This document shows, one piece after another, positions 23,043 through 36,750 of a stretch of DNA of 64,000 nucleotides (its first letter is position 1; every line of letters begins with the position of its first letter). This stretch comes from Aotearoamyces nothofagi (taxonomy: Eukaryota > Ascomycota > Leotiomycetes > Leotiales > Tympanidaceae), in contig JADDTR010000041.1 in assembly GCA_015345905.1 (NCBI GenBank), positions 62,001 to 126,000 on the forward strand, given 5' to 3'. The notes below the pieces were generated by a model. It saw only the letters and a list, made by a program, of their open reading frames with translations, had not been told where the DNA came from and did no database searches. The position numbers and the translations under genes are program-made.

Positions 23043-26000
23043 TCACGATCCTCCTCCGGCCTGTCTCATCGTGAAACTTCGTCGCAGACTCTCTCCCCAA
23101 GCCGACTCGCTAAATACCTCCAACACATTATCCGCATTTACTTGACTTCCGCGTCGACTGTGCTCCCCCGACCCTGGCTCAGATAGGTCAAAGCTGTAGC
23201 CTGAAATTGATGGTCGATGAGGTGAGAGTCGAGGAGATCTTGAAGGGCTGCTTGTTCCCGAGCCCGCTACGCTGCCCTCTGACCCTGGTCCGAGATGTGA
23301 GCTGCCGTCAAGGCCAAAGACGTCGCTGAACAAAGACTGGTGATCCAAAACTTCCGTCGGTGAGAATATTTGCGAGGTAGTTGCCGTCGCTTGCTTGACT
23401 GGATCGTCTTCATCACCTACAATGATTTCGGGCACCTCGAATTGTGGTACGTCCGTCATCCGTGCTAATTTGTGCCTATCCAAATGCTTGCGGAAACGCC
23501 TCGACCAAAACCTACAGAAGATTAGTTGTTGAACAAATAATCATACCGGTAAACTTACAGTGTGTCGAAGAAGCCAACAACGACCCGGCGATGCACCTCC
23601 TCTTCCACTCGCTGTAAGCGTGCCCGACGACGTAGGAATTCGTCCAACCTGAAGAAAATATTAACACACTATCCAAGATGGCAGCACAAGTACTTACTTT
23701 AAGCTTTTATTGTCACTAATGATGTTGTAATGAGCAAGGATCATCAGTACGCTCGTAAACGAGATCCCAAGATCTGGATCAGCAGAAACCATAACCTCCT
23801 CGTAAAATATGTTGTACCGGTGTCTCCGTGCCTTGACGGTCTTTGCATCGATTTGAGATATTCTATCGTTCAACTTCTTGAGATCAATGCCCGAAGCTTG
23901 GCTAGTCGTAGCGATGGATGCAGCTCGAGAGTTAGGGGCTTCTTGCTGTCGAACGTCCTCTAATATTCGCAGTACCGAGTCCTCCTCGTCATAAACGCGC
24001 ATAGCGAAGATCCCAGAAAGTTCTCCTAGAAGTCTTGGGAATGTCTCCTTTGAGATATAGCCAGTCCCGTGGGGATCAAAAGTAGCCCATGCCTGTTTGA
24101 AACGTCGAATCTCCTCTCTAGTTACAATTGAGAGCCCGCTGGATCGTTGGTAGACATACGAGAAACTCTCATATATGAGAGACACAAACAAACTGACAAA
24201 GATATACATGCTCAGGATGTTCCAGGATATGAATAGTGTCCTAGCCCAAGACGCACTTCCGCAATCGCTCTCGAAGAAGTCAGATGAGTCCACGCATAGA
24301 GGAGGTTCCATTGTTGCATAGTCTTCCATGATCTGGTTCCAGCCCTCGCCGACACTCATGCGGAAAAGAACGATAAGAGCCTTGGGGACATTGCGGAAGT
24401 TGAGATTGTCGGTCCCTTGACTTCCGAACCTCGTAAGACCAAATGTTTGCGTCATTGCAATGGCGTACACTACAAATAAGACGAACCAGGTGGCAAGAAG
24501 GTTGGCGATACTTGTCAAACTAGCAGCTGCTGTTTTGAAAAGTTGATCCAGAGCGTTGTTACGAGGAATAAGGAGGAGCGCGATGGAGACCAGCGAGACC
24601 TTATGCATCTGGTAGTAAGTGAGTGAGCTGTAGTTGCTTAATAATAGGATAGTTGTAACCAGCGTCCCGGCTACAGAAACCAAAGAGAACATATCCCAGG
24701 AGCTTCGACGAAATCGAGGCCACGTCAGACCAATGATACGAATTCCAATACTGATAATGTAAAACACTGTAAAGCATAGAAAGATATAATCTCGAGTGCG
24801 AACCCACCAATACGGTTCAGGGTAGTACTCCAGTATGAGTAATATAAGATGAAGGACAAGAACAACGGTCACAGCACGGTGCCATCTACCGTGCTTCTGT
24901 GTAGCGCGTTTATAACACCAGACTTTCCATTTCGGATTTGACTTATTAGTCGGTCGTTTCGAAGGTGCTACCTGGCGTAGCAGCTTCCGCAACTCCATCC
25001 ATGATCTTTGCTCAGCAGTCAAGAACGCAACACCAGTCTGTTCGGTGTAGGTGCGCATAAAGACAGAAATGAACAAGGTCAGTACAAAGACCGTTGCTAA
25101 TAAGTTAAAGACGACAAAGAACACAGCGTTGCCTTGAGATGCGTAGTATTGAGGTTGTAGACCGCTGCCGGTTATAGATTGTGCACTCCACATGACATCA
25201 ACCCAGCCTTCTTGGGAGACAATCTGGAATAGGATAAAGAGTGCGCCGCCAAAATTATCAAAGTCGTAATACGGATTTGAGACCACTCTCGGGGCAATGA
25301 TATTCCAATCAGAGCTAAAGGGGGTGCTATTGAACTCGCCTACGCAGTTATGAAGGTTGATAATGCCAGAAGAGGTGTCGTTGCATTCTGTCATTTGACC
25401 GCTGAACAGGTTGATCCCATAAATAGCGAATGGGATCAAGAGAGAGAGAGAAACAAAGGCTGCCGATATAACTCTCCACCCCCCCACGAACACAACAGAA
25501 TGGAAAGTATCTCGTGCGCTGTCGCTAACATTGAGCAGCCTCAAAGCGCGGAGAGCTTTGAAAGCACCGACAGCACGGGAGACGGCACCATCGTTAACGA
25601 AGGATGAGACGACATTAATCCACAACGTTATAAGGACCAGGCCATCAATTAAACCCCATAAGCTCCGAAGGTAAGCATTCGGTGTCCAGAAAACACCATC
25701 GGCGACGACCTTTATCAGTGCCTCAAATGTGAACACAGCTGCAAATGCCATATCTGTCCACACAAACCAGTTCTTGATTGCGAAGTCATTGGATTCGAAG
25801 TATGTTCTTTGGTAGAGAGGAGTTGTAACGCATGCTAGAACAACCATGGTGACTACCGCAGCGTAAATAAAGGCTGAAAAGCAGTACCAAACCACTCTGT
25901 TAGGCTCCACGCCATCAAAACGTTCTGAACCTCGACCTGGCCCTACAATCTTCTGACATATACGCCTGATTGGATTGGTAGGTTTGAATATGAATAGTGC

Positions 26001-29000
26001 ATTGTTATAGTTGGGATGTCGACCTAGGTAATCTCGCTGGGCTTTCTTACGTAGCGTTGTAGCAGAGACAGCCTCTTTGGCCATAGCCCTTGGATCGAGG
26101 ACCTTGTTTCGCCCTGAAAAATGCAGACTTGAATAGAACGGGTTTGGCTCACGATTCCAAGCGTTGGTCAGGAATTTGCCCCAGAGTCTCGCGAAGTACC
26201 CAGGACGTAGACCAGAACCGCTTTCGAGAGCAGCTGGGGGGTCTAGTGGAGTATGCTGAGGTGGAGGGGTATCTGTCTCGTCATCAAGAAAGTCCGAGAC
26301 GACGGCATCCTTTAGCAACATTTCCATTGCAGCTTGTCCATAATCCAAAGGATCTTTTGTCCTCCGTGAACGGCCGAATCTGAAAATGGCCGATAGAGAA
26401 AGATTGCTTGAAGTACCGCCAATATCTTTCTTCTGGAGAAACGCCTTCACTTGCTGGAGCCTCTTTTCGTCTTCTGAAACATCAAAGTTCTCCTGAATAA
26501 CAGCTATGAACATGTTCACCAAAATAAAGTATGAGAGGATAAACCACCCAATAAAGAAGGTTGCTCCGATCCATCCAATATTAAGATAGTTGTCATATGA
26601 TGTGATGTTGTATAAAAGAGTCGTCCAGTTCTCGCTGGATAGGATCTGATACATCCCCAAGAATGCGTTCCAAATTGTAAAGAAGGTGGTACGAATAACG
26701 TTACCATTTTCATCATATGCTGGTATCTGACCTCGAAATAACTGGACCGCTAAAATTGCTACCAGAAAGGTTATTAGGAACACGAAGAGAACCAGGTTGC
26801 CGATACCAGTGGCATTACCCAGGACCTTTGCAATCAATTCTCTGGTGACTGGCACAGCCCAGACAACGCGATAGATTCTGATAATCTGAAAGACTGTCAA
26901 CCAAGCATAAGGCCTTCCAGAATTTCGAATAGGCGGAAGGAGTATGATGGCCGTGATGATCGCTAGAGCGGCGTCGACTAAATTCCTATTTTTGCGGTGA
27001 AAGTTGCGCCAATCACCAGCGAACCGAATGATAATTTCTATAAGCAACAGAAGTGTTACCACCACCTCCGTGATCAATAGAAGATTTTTTCGAGAGGTGG
27101 TCATCGTTGCACTACGCGTTGCCTGACAAACTAGACCGTACGCTATTATCAGTATCCAGATCCATGCTGTCTTGTCATACCACTGATTGAGAATACTAGG
27201 ACGTCTTCGAAGCTCTTCTTCCTGTGTGGGGGCAGTCGGCTGTTCGACTGTTGTAAATGCACTCTTCTTGCTTTCTTCTCTGATAACCTGGAATGATGAA
27301 GTAATGACAGCGATTAGCAAGTTGGTGAGCCATAACATCATAATAATAATGCCGGCAGCAAAAAACAAAGCCGATGCTAGATAGTCTGAGCCCATGGTAT
27401 AATACATGAGATCACTGAAAGTGTTGGCACTCATGACGACGAATACGAGCTCTAAGGACTGGATGATGTTGTCAAAACTGACAGTGCCATTATACAACGC
27501 CTTCTGCTCCACACAGAGAGAGCCTCGTGGGCAAATGTGCCCTTTAGATGAGTCGGCCCCATTGGTGCCATTTGTGTAGACCCACGGTTGTTTATCACCT
27601 TGATCGTCTAGGTAGCCACCACAGAGCGTGAAATTATTCGTGTAATTGCTCACGCCAAGGGGATCGACCCAGACACATGACCGGCTAAGACTTGATTTAA
27701 AAGACTGCACCCCAACAATTGCGAAGAGGAGCCAGAAAAATCCAATGAGGAATGACACGTTGACAAGTAATGGTGCGGCTTTCTTCAAACTTTTTAGGAT
27801 GATCTGCCGTATATTAGTAATATATCAACATGAATAGTTCATAAACTCACAGAAGTGCCATTCGTGAGCGCTAGGAGTCTTAGAATTCGCAAGCAACCCA
27901 TCATTCTGAAAACATATAACTGCTTTTCAAATTCAACCCCCGTTAAGGAAAGCAAGAAAGATATCCAGTACGAAACGATGGCGATAAAGTCGATTCGATT
28001 CATGGAGTGTCGTAGGAAAGCACGTCTTGCAAGCTGGGTTCGTTGCTGCTCCTTGACAGACGCTGGATACGCGGAGTTTGCCTGAATTCCAGTGAGTGAG
28101 CGCAGAATCGAAGGCTGGAACTCCTGGTGTCCTGGATCGCGTGGTTTCTTAACAGAGGGCTGCCGTTGTGGCTTGAATACCGTGTGGTACTTTTGCAACA
28201 ACAAACTTTTCAGAGACGGTTGTCCCTCCCTCGTACTGTATTCTGTTGCATTGAAAAAAAAACCCGACACAATGATCCGCGCTACAAGTTCCAATGTAAA
28301 GATGATGAAGAGACCGAGGAGTGCATAGTCTATAGCATCTAAGCCCCACCTGCTTGGGCGAGGATGTTCAAAAACATTCGAGCTAGATTCAACCGCCAGC
28401 AGTATCGTCTGAAGGATTATTAGGACCAGGATTGCAGGCTCTGTGTACGGGTGGACAAGAACTTCACAAAGTCTCATCCTAACGGGATTAGTCGGGGAGA
28501 AAATTCCCAAGCTCTTGCCTCTCAATGGATTTCTCATAGGCCAGGGTTTTATAGGTTGTGTATCGAATGTTATTGAAGGCTCCTTCTCAACTGGGCTCGA
28601 TATAAGTTCTGGATGGTAGGCCGAATCGTCAGTTGATAGATGAATGGGTGGCACACCTCCAGAGACGTTCTCTAAAACCGACGGCTCTCTTCCCTTGAAG
28701 ATTTGCTCGGGTGGTTCGGCATCATTGCTGAAATTCACAACACGTTGAGACATAGCTCTCATTATCGACCCAGCTCTTGACAGTGGCGAAGCGATTGACG
28801 GTGATCGGGATCTATTTCGGCTATCAGGACTCTGGCTATATGATCGCGAATTCATATATTGTGTCTCCGCCCCAGCTAGATCGTCGCCCAATCTCGCCCC
28901 TCTGGATCTTAATTCTGGAGTGTTGAAACGTATACTCTGGAAACTCGATCTTTCCTGAGACTGTCGCGGTGTCGAGGGCCCTGGAGCGCCACTCACAGGT

Positions 29001-29524
29001 TGCAAATAATTAGGATCCGTTAACGGAACTTGATCAGATTCTGTCTGTTGATAATATGCATCGTGCGAGTCCATGTAAGAGTCTGCATACGGCGACAACG
29101 TATCAATGTCTCCGCTCGTAGACCCGTCCGTCGCACTTGGTTGTGTATGGCTGTGGTCCTGTATGCTTAATCCTGCAAACCCCATAGCAGTCTGGAAGGC
29201 AACTGGGTTCTCCAATGGCGAATCCATTGTTCCATGGTCATCATCAACACTTGGATGAAGGTATGGAGCAGAGGGTCCAGGAATCCGGTCCGTCGGGCTT
29301 GGAGAAACGGTATTGACCCTTTCATATTTCGGTCCAAACCCCGTCCCAAATCCAACGTTGCTTGCAGGTCTCGTCGATCCACTAAGCAATGTGCGCCCAC
29401 GGCTATGCCCTCGTCGTCCCCCTTCGATGACGGCAGGGTCTGGAGGCCGTGTCAAGTCCCGCAACGGTATCGACTGCGGAGATGTCAATGATTCTGGTGA
29501 ATCTTGTGGAGCATTCGAAGCCAT
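23043..29524 (-). CDS. cch1: voltage-gated high-affinity calcium channel, alpha-1 type
   Basis: Plasma-membrane calcium channel pore subunit that acts with Mid1 in the fungal high-affinity Ca2+ uptake system. Model: complement(join(23043..23511, 23559..23648, 23698..27803, 27851..29524)), 2112 residues, three short introns in phase; the length matches Cch1. It has four repeated six-helix domains with pore loops. The filter positions read 'SANTFSD' (domain I, about residue 680), 'SSENWT' (II, about 950), 'SQEGWVD' (III, about 1430) and 'GEGWNQ' (IV, about 1710), so Asn replaces the acidic residue in domain I. S4-like segments with spaced Arg are visible ('FQIIRIYRVVWAVPVTREL', 'ALRALRLLNVS'). 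An EF-hand-like helix-loop 'FDPHGTGYISKETF' follows domain IV. The N-terminal 330 residues are disordered, Ser/Pro-rich. The last intron was placed by the in-phase 'GFFDTLFWSRRFRKHLDR' join. Confidence 0.95.
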
Positions 29525-30461
29525 AATGTTGCCAATTAATATCCGTACCCCTCAACCTCCTTCTGCCGTCCCTGTTGCTTCCGCGGGGAGTGGTTACTAA
29601 GCTTCGTAGCAAGGCAAGCACTCCTCTGCCGCAAGCGCGGCTTATTATCGAATATGTTGATCAAATCTCATTACTACTAGTTTGAGGATACCAATTGCGT
29701 CGAAAGGATAGATCAGATGGCTTCCAGGTCATCGATTTCCTTATCGTCATGCGGGTTTGCACGTTTTGGTGATTTGGGAAGAAGAGTACAAAGTAGCTTT
29801 GGGTCATCTCGCGACGCTGCGACGGGCTGCGTAACGGGTCGGCCGCTAGTTTTTAGCATGAAACTCCTAGAATAGACATGCGGCAACGCCCTACGAGGCA
29901 CGTCTCTAGGCAGGGTACGTATCTTTGTGCTTGTGCAATCTAAAGAATTTAATTTAATTAGCGGAAGGTTTGTCGCATTCAACGGGTACGGTTGGGTATT
30001 CTTCAGTGGGCTGAATGCGCCCCAATTATCGAAATATGAGCAAATTCCAATGCGTGTGAAGCCAGATCACAGGGTATATGCTACTGTAATTACCTGGTCG
30101 TATTTCGTGTCAAGGGAATATCAATTGCCGGCTAGGGCCGTTCGAATGTCTGAAAAGTCAATTTCGAAGATCCATAATCGATAGTAAGCGCAAGGATTCA
30201 CGTGATAAGATTCCAATCTACGCTAAGATATTCGCGTCGGATGGATCAAATTATCGCGTCTCTTGGTTGACGACCTCACGAACAAATCTCAAGATATCCC
30301 TTGCCTGACTTCATTATTGCTTTCGGAACACAACACCCTCGCACATCCCATATATAACCAACCGCTACACTGTTGGGCAGATACTGTATTAAGACCAGGA
30401 TTTCTTTCAGCTCTCCTCACCTGAGCTCTGGTCTCGTGTTCCATTCAGAAGTACCACCATC
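29525..30461. other. divergent intergenic region between cch1 and the DDT/WHIM/PHD gene
   Basis: It holds both promoters. Frames at 29713-29982 (minus, no ATG start) and 29927-30184 (plus) are short; the first ends in 'ANPHDDKEIDDLEAI' and could be the last exon of a small gene, but no upstream exon was found. Confidence 0.4.
30351..30357 (+). promoter_or_regulatory. TATA-like box upstream of the DDT/WHIM/PHD gene
   Basis: TATATAA about 105 bp before the ATG at 30462, followed by CT-rich sequence typical of fungal start regions. Confidence 0.4.
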
Positions 30462-33277
30462 ATGGTATCATCAAGGAAACGAGGACGACAGGAAATGGAG
30501 GCCGTCGAACCTCCTCACGAAGTCAGCATGATTGAGCGGATCCGAAATATGTGGGAGTTCGCCAATCTAGCACAGTGGATATTCATCTTTGGAAAAGCAG
30601 TGAAAATTGATGAAGATTTGGATATTGAGGTGCGCAGACAGATGATTATTAGGCTCTTGGGGGTTTGCCATAGTGCTGATTATGGGTTCTAGGATTTGGA
30701 GATGGAATGCATGAAGAGCCATTCAACTAAACTCGCAGAAATTGGCCTAGCTCTGCTGAAGTTTGTCTCATCACATCGAGGACTAACGTATGCATCACGC
30801 ACCCTGTTGTTCGCTCCGCTAATAGACTATAGACCTGAGATTTTTGATGAGTATACTCGCCGGCAATATGTTGCTAAGGCTCCAGAACGGAATCCCTTTG
30901 GCACAGAAGAGGAACCTGCGAAGTTCGCTGAATTTGATGTCTTCACCAAGGTCGGTGTTCAAGTGGGCGCAAATCATTCCGTTTACACGTTACTGACGTT
31001 GTTTGCCTAGATACGAATACTGCAACAGTTAACGCAATGGACTTTTGGCAATCCTGACCGCATTCGAGAAAGGATGGAGGAGCAACGTGATAGCGAACAA
31101 ACATTCTGGGTACGCTTCATCAGATTAAATATTTCTCTAGAGCTAATGTTCGATTGTAGCGTATTGAGCCTTTTGGGTGGGATGCAGAGGATCGAACTTA
31201 CCTTGTTCTCGACGACAATCGATTATACCGACAAACAGATCCACCCCCACCTCCACCTCCAGCTGCGGTGCCTAAGAAGAACTCAAAGAAAGGGAAGGCA
31301 GCACGAAGGGCTAGCAAGCGGAGAAAGGTGTCTGAGCCAGCTATCAGCGATGAAGATGTCGCGGAAGACGATGTGGCGGATAGTAAAGAATCTGCTGTTT
31401 CAAAGTATGACGGATTGGGGGGGGCGAAATGGGAGTGCCTCGCTATTACATTGGACGAGTTGAATAATTTTGTCACTTCGATTGAAAAGAGCCGCGATGC
31501 CAACGAGAAAATCTTACGCAAGCGCATTGTTGAAGATTTACTACCACTATTGGAGAAGCAGGAGGAGTCGCGAAAGCGCAAAGCGGCCCAAAAGGAGCGA
31601 GAGCTGTTTAATCTAGAAAGGTTAGCTACAGCCAAAAGGTCAAGCAGAATTGCTGGAAAGTTGGAGCATCAACGCCAAGAGGAAGAAGCTCGAGAAGCAG
31701 AGCGCAAGAAAGTTGAAGACCTCGCAATGGCCAAGAAAGAACAAGAGAAGTGGCTGAAGCTCGAGAAGGAGCGTGAGTCACGCATGATGACTCGTGAACA
31801 ACGCGTTAAGGAGCGCGAGGCTCGCCGGATCCTACATGAAGAAGAGCTTGCTGGGCTCTCAGAAGATAGCAAAAAGGTCGAGGCCGGAGAAAGCCGTCTA
31901 TCGGAACGCCACCTCAAGGCAGAGATTGAGAGGAAGAAGCAGGCACTGGAACAGCTTGCTGAAGAGGATGCCTGGGTCTTTGATTGTATCTGTGGAGCCT
32001 ATGGTCAGGTTGATGATGGAACACTGAGCATTGCTTGCGAGAAGTGTAATATCTGGCAGCATACCAAGTGTGTTGGTATCAGTGATGTTGATGCAGGACG
32101 CGACGATTTCCACTTCGTTTGTAAAACTTGCATTCGACGTGCTGAAGAGGCAGAGCGAGCCAAAAACCGGCCAACAATCACTCTTAAGTTCAATCGACCA
32201 GGCTCATCTTCTTCGCCTGCTCCTGCGCCTATCTTACCTCCGACTAATGGCACCACTTCCAGTTCCTCGGCACAGATAGCCAATGCCTCAGAGAGTATTC
32301 ATATGTCACCAAAGAAGCCAAGTTCCATCCAATCAACGCTATCTAGACCGTTTCAAGCCTCTCCTTATTTAAACGGTCTCCCTCAACCACAGTTTGTGAA
32401 TTCCAACGGTATAACATCTCCAAAGATCGAAGAGAGACCTGGGAGCCATGGGTCTGGAAGTCCCGTGAACTGGTCTCATTCCAATGGATATTCCGCCCCT
32501 AATACATCTTTCAACTCTACGGCCCCTTCTAATGGACATGGTCCTTTCTCATCACCTCACCCTCAAAGCCCAACTAGTCTGCCTCCGCCTGTCCAGCCTC
32601 AAGGCTATTCATTTGTTAATGGCCACGCACCGCAGAACCCTCCTTCACCAGCTCCGAGTGCTAGTCAGTCGTGCCTGATTCCGGCTATCCCAACATCGCC
32701 TCCTTATCGATATGGTGAATTTCAGACGCCATCAGCTCAAAATGGCCATCGCCAACAACGTTTTGACCCATCTCAGCGAAGGTCATCTTTGACATATCCA
32801 TCTCCATTAGCCAATGCTCCTATTCTGAGCCCATCAGCGACATATCAAAGCGTAGCTTTAAACTCGACAATACCTACCGATATATCCCATCCAGCAGAAT
32901 CTGACAACCCTCCAAGAAACCTATCTTCAGCTGAAGTCACTCAAGCACAAGCAGCCCAGGGTCTGTCTCCCACAGATCCTAGACATGAAACTTTGCCACC
33001 AGCGATATCAGGTATTTCGCCAGTAAAGCATTCTCCTCCACGGCCTACCACTGCAAATGGGATAGCAAGCTTCGGAATGGCAACACCGTCCGTTTTGCCT
33101 CCAGTCGCATCCTTAACACCCAGCCCGCAGCACCAGAACCTCTCACCTCCTGTCAAAACTTCCTTCCCTCCAGTCGCATCCATGTCACCAACTCCGCAAC
33201 ATCAGAGTTTTTTGCCATCGGTCAAACCGGTAGAGCCAGAAAGCAATGGACTGAATGGTCAGGAAACGAAACCATGA
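30462..33277 (+). CDS. DDT/WHIM/PHD-finger chromatin-remodelling protein
   Basis: Predicted nuclear subunit of an ISWI-type remodelling complex, domain order like animal RSF1/CECR2. Model: join(30462..30629, 30693..30787, 30833..30950, 31011..31109, 31160..33277), 865 residues, in phase throughout. DDT domain, residues about 20-120 ('IRNMWEFANLAQWIFIFGKA', 'LLKFVSSHRGLTPEIFDEY'). WHIM motif across exons 4-5 ('RIRERMEEQRDSEQTFWRIE' then 'PFGWDAEDRTYLVLDDNRLY'), which contacts ISWI and linker DNA in relatives. A highly charged coiled-coil-like stretch follows. The PHD finger, about 430-485, keeps all C4HC3 ligands (CIC, CEKC, HTKC, CKTC). The C-terminal 350 residues are Ser/Pro/Asn-rich and disordered. 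The 45-nt intron 30788..30832 is open in frame, so its removal rests on family continuity ('RGLTPEIFDEY'). Confidence 0.88.
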
Positions 33278-33658
33278 AGTACGGTGCAAAGTTATGGGAT
33301 CGTATCTGCGATAAATTTATCAACCCTACTATAACGATATAAGTTGCGACTATTCAGAGACTCCAATCAGAAGTGGGCACTGTCATCAACAGCATGGCAC
33401 TTGTGCATTTTACTCTTCGGCTCTGCATTTAAGGTGTGGATGGATTGAATGTATTGGCGTTTTCTGCATGGCATAGGACGAATGGGCATACATTAAGATG
33501 AATAGATGAGGTTTTACAAGAGAAATAGAACTTCAATTGATTAAGTGATGCCATGACCTAATTTCGCCCAATGTTTGTGTGACCTGAAGCATATACAGAC
33601 TCTCGGTTGATAGACAAAATGAAATTGCATTTTCTATATATATAAAAACTTACAAAAT
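33278..33658. other. convergent 3' spacer
   Basis: AT-rich 380-bp sequence between the stop codons of the PHD-finger gene and rad57, including TATATATA near 33637. No gene seen. Confidence 0.4.
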
Positions 33659-35145
33659 CTACGTATCATTATCATCATCATGATTCTCTCCACTTACCAG
33701 GGCCTTAATCCCATTTCTCGTAATCTCGAATTCAACTGCGCCACCGATTCCCGCACCACTCGGTGCAGTCCATGGCGCGAAGACAACCTTCAGCCATCTC
33801 CGCCATTTCTTCAAGACCGTCTCTCCGCGCTCATTCTCCTCATCGGCCGCGATCCCAGCTGCATATATGGGAGACTTGATCAGAGCAATCCGGCACGCAA
33901 TCTGAGTAGTCCAGACCAATCCTAAACTCGGCGTCTTCTGGTCTGTCGAGAGAGGATCGTCGCCCCAGCCTGTAAACCACCGTTGCTGATGGTCGAGTGT
34001 CATAGGATCTACTTCGTCACTGCTAGTTCTGGTGATTCCTGGAGTCGCAAGACCGAGTTCTGCAGCAGCTGCTAAGCTCGAGGCTGGTGCATCAATTGAT
34101 GAAGGAGGATTAGTCAATTGTATGGATGCATTGGCTGGCCCTCTATGTGCTAAAGGACTACTTTGAGTTCGGTGACGTAATGGACTACTGTTGTCTCTTG
34201 AGCTACTAAAACTGGTGAAGCGATCGGCGACTTGGTTGGCTACGACAATGGCTATGTTTTCGGTGCGAGCCAGATCCCGGAGCAGTTGGCCAAGCTTGAC
34301 TAGCTCAGATGATCTAAATGCATTAGTTGGTAGAACAATGGAGGAAAAAAGACGTACCTTTTCGCCATATTTGCTCCGTTTCGACTTGCTCCTGGGCGTT
34401 CAAATTCGGCTCTATAGTTTGCAGCGACGGAGTCTAGTACTATGAGGCCAACATCATGTCGACGAATAGCAACAGGAAGCTGAAATCGTAGGATGTGGTC
34501 TTGCGTTTCTAGATCCGGTGTGACTATGCTTATGACACGGTCTAGAGATGGCTTTGGATCGGCAGATGCTAGCACTGGATGTGATTTGAGCATTTGTGAG
34601 AGTCGTATGGTAGGCAGAGCAGACTCTGTCGATATGTAGAGAGTGGCTTTAGAGATACCATGAGGTGCAGGTAGTTGTGTCGCAAGAAGAAGGCCGATGA
34701 GGAATTGAGTCTTTCCTACACCACTGGTGATCATTAGATTTGCTACAGAGAATATCGATTTGCCTTACCTTTCTCCAGTGATTTCCGTAATGTAACCAGT
34801 AGGAATACCACCGCCAAGGGCCGCATCAATTGTGTCATCGAGGGTGCTGATTGTATTCCATGAATCCACCACTTCGTTCCCAGTCTTCCTCAGCCGCTGT
34901 TGGTCTCCTGCTTCCTTGGAATCTCCTGATATATCTCCAACGTCCAGGGTGTTTCGCAAGGCTTGCAATACCGCATTGCACAGTCTCTTAACATCTAGTA
35001 ATGGCAGCTGCGCCCGTTTGGCTATTTCCACCGCATCGAGAGTGATAAGATCTGTAGTATTGACTAGATTCTTTTCGAGCGAAGGGATTAGACGCGCATA
35101 TGACTGGGCAGGAAATCCAGGCAATACAATAGATAGGTCGGTCAT
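33659..35145 (-). CDS. rad57: DNA repair protein Rad57-like (Rad51 paralog)
   Basis: RecA-superfamily ATPase that, with Rad55, stabilises Rad51 filaments in homologous recombination. Model: complement(join(33659..34313, 34358..34723, 34769..35145)), 465 residues. An N-terminal helical domain ('DLSIVLPGFPAQSYARLIPS', 'LDAVEIAKRAQLPLLDVKRL') leads to the core. Walker A GESGVGKTQ (about 124-132) is rebuilt by splicing of the first intron, and Walker B VGLIVLD is at about 217-223. 'SSELVKLGQLLRDLARTENI' followed by 'AIVVANQVADRF' is the usual Rad57 strand-helix after Walker B. An inserted Ser/Pro-rich loop (about 285-345) is longer than in yeast. The C-terminus is an Asp-rich tail. The first ATG was used as start. 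I favour Rad57 over Rad55 or Xrcc3 because of this core and length. Confidence 0.87.
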
Positions 35146-36750
35146 GGAGGCATTGGGCAGTTGTAGTTCAATCTGGACCTCGAACGCGGGGTTGATGCCA
35201 AAGATTGGCGAGATTTCGCGTCAGAGTACCGCGTCACGTCTCACGTCAACACGTGACCCAAACTACCATTGGACTATAAAACCACCACGGTCTTGCGGAG
35301 GACTAACTCGAGGCCTGACCCATATCCTAGAGATGCCTTGGAAACTGGCTCACTTGTTCCAATCTCAGTTGTTAAGTTACGCCATGCGTCGACTACGCCT
35401 CAGCCCCGACAGCTTATTGTAACTACAAGGTTAAGCGGTCAAACGACTAACCAGCCAGCCAGCGTACATGCCAAGGACGGCTGTATACAGCCTCGTGAAG
35501 CTTCAGGCACGCAGCTTCTACAACGATGAGTCTATTTTCACTCTCTAAACTATGATATGTATCATGGCTATTCGGAGTCGTGTTTTACTATTGAAGCAGA
35601 CGAAGACCTCATGAAGCTGCTGCTTTGCGAGAGATTGAGTATTGAGTATCCAAATCCGAATCCCAATCCCATGTCGAAGGATTTTGAGGCTTTTGCTCAC
35701 CCTGGCACCGTGGTTCACCTATCCCAGGTATCTGCATCCTCCCTCGCTTTGCACATGAGCGTGCGATTCTTTAAGGTTATGCTGTATATGCAGAGTAATC
35801 TGTCGGCCGCTGTCGCCTGTCTTCGATGCTTTGCTTGAGCACGACGTTGTGTCGGGGCAGCTGCAATAATGACTGGGCCTGACAGATAGCGCCCCTGTTC
35901 TGTTTTCACTCCACTGGGTATTTAACCATAGCATGCATCGGTTTTCGGTGGTTTCTATGGTCGTTTTTGCTATTATTTATTAATTAATTGATCACCTGTC
36001 CGGGCGGATTCTCGAATGGAAAAGGACCACCAAGCTCAGCTCCTGCACGCTAGAGTTGCCAGGTCACGCCAAGCAACTGGGCACACCCCATCCGGGATGG
36101 GCCATCCCCCGCCAACATCTACAAGCATCCGCAAATATTCACAAACACCAGCATTGCTTGCTTTTGGTGTGATAGACGCACCGTTTCATTTTCTCTTCCT
36201 GCCCCCATCATAGGCGTCCTCCATACTGACAAATAGCTCCAAGCCCGTACTGGATTCCCCCAAAGCCGTATTTCTCTTGGCTGCTGGTAGTGGCTGATCC
36301 TCTGTGTACACTTTGCAGCAGCAGAAAGCGGCTCTGGCTTATTGCTGGCTGGGATGTGAGGCTGCTATACGAAAGGCGTAACTCCTCCGAGACAGGGACA
36401 GCAACAGTGGCTGGCAGAGGAGCAAGGCCTAATGCATTGTTCGTCTTTTCATCCCCATCTGCAATACTGTGCGACGGAGCTACTCTAATCTGAGATCGTG
36501 GACTTGGATGGCCTGACTTCTCTCCGGGTTATACTACCCATGGTACCCAAGACTGGGATCCTTTAGATTTTCTAGAGGTCTCGGACTGTGCATCTGATGT
36601 GCAGATGGCAAAGACTTATAGTAAGATTACTCGCAGGAACCTGCGCGATCTTCTTTTCTCTCTTTTTCTTTTCACTCTCCAGAAAGTAATGGGTGATCCT
36701 ACACGGGACATTCTTCTATCTTGTGGCTTAGTCCAGTGCTATCAGTTACA
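35146..36750. other. intergenic region, no gene supported
   Basis: A 1.6-kb divergent spacer between rad57 and the membrane-protein gene. The ORF at 35557-35838 (plus, 93 codons) and overlapping minus frames have no recognisable character. The segment 36086-36110 is a small GGGATGG/CCATCCC hairpin. No repeat array or RNA gene was seen. Confidence 0.4.

Noticed and set aside
30788-30832. Reading through the 45-nt intron of the DDT/WHIM/PHD gene as coding
   Set aside because: The interval is open in frame, but GTATGC...CTATAG with a CTAAT branch is a good intron and its removal restores 'SSHRGLTPEIFDEY', the expected DDT continuity.
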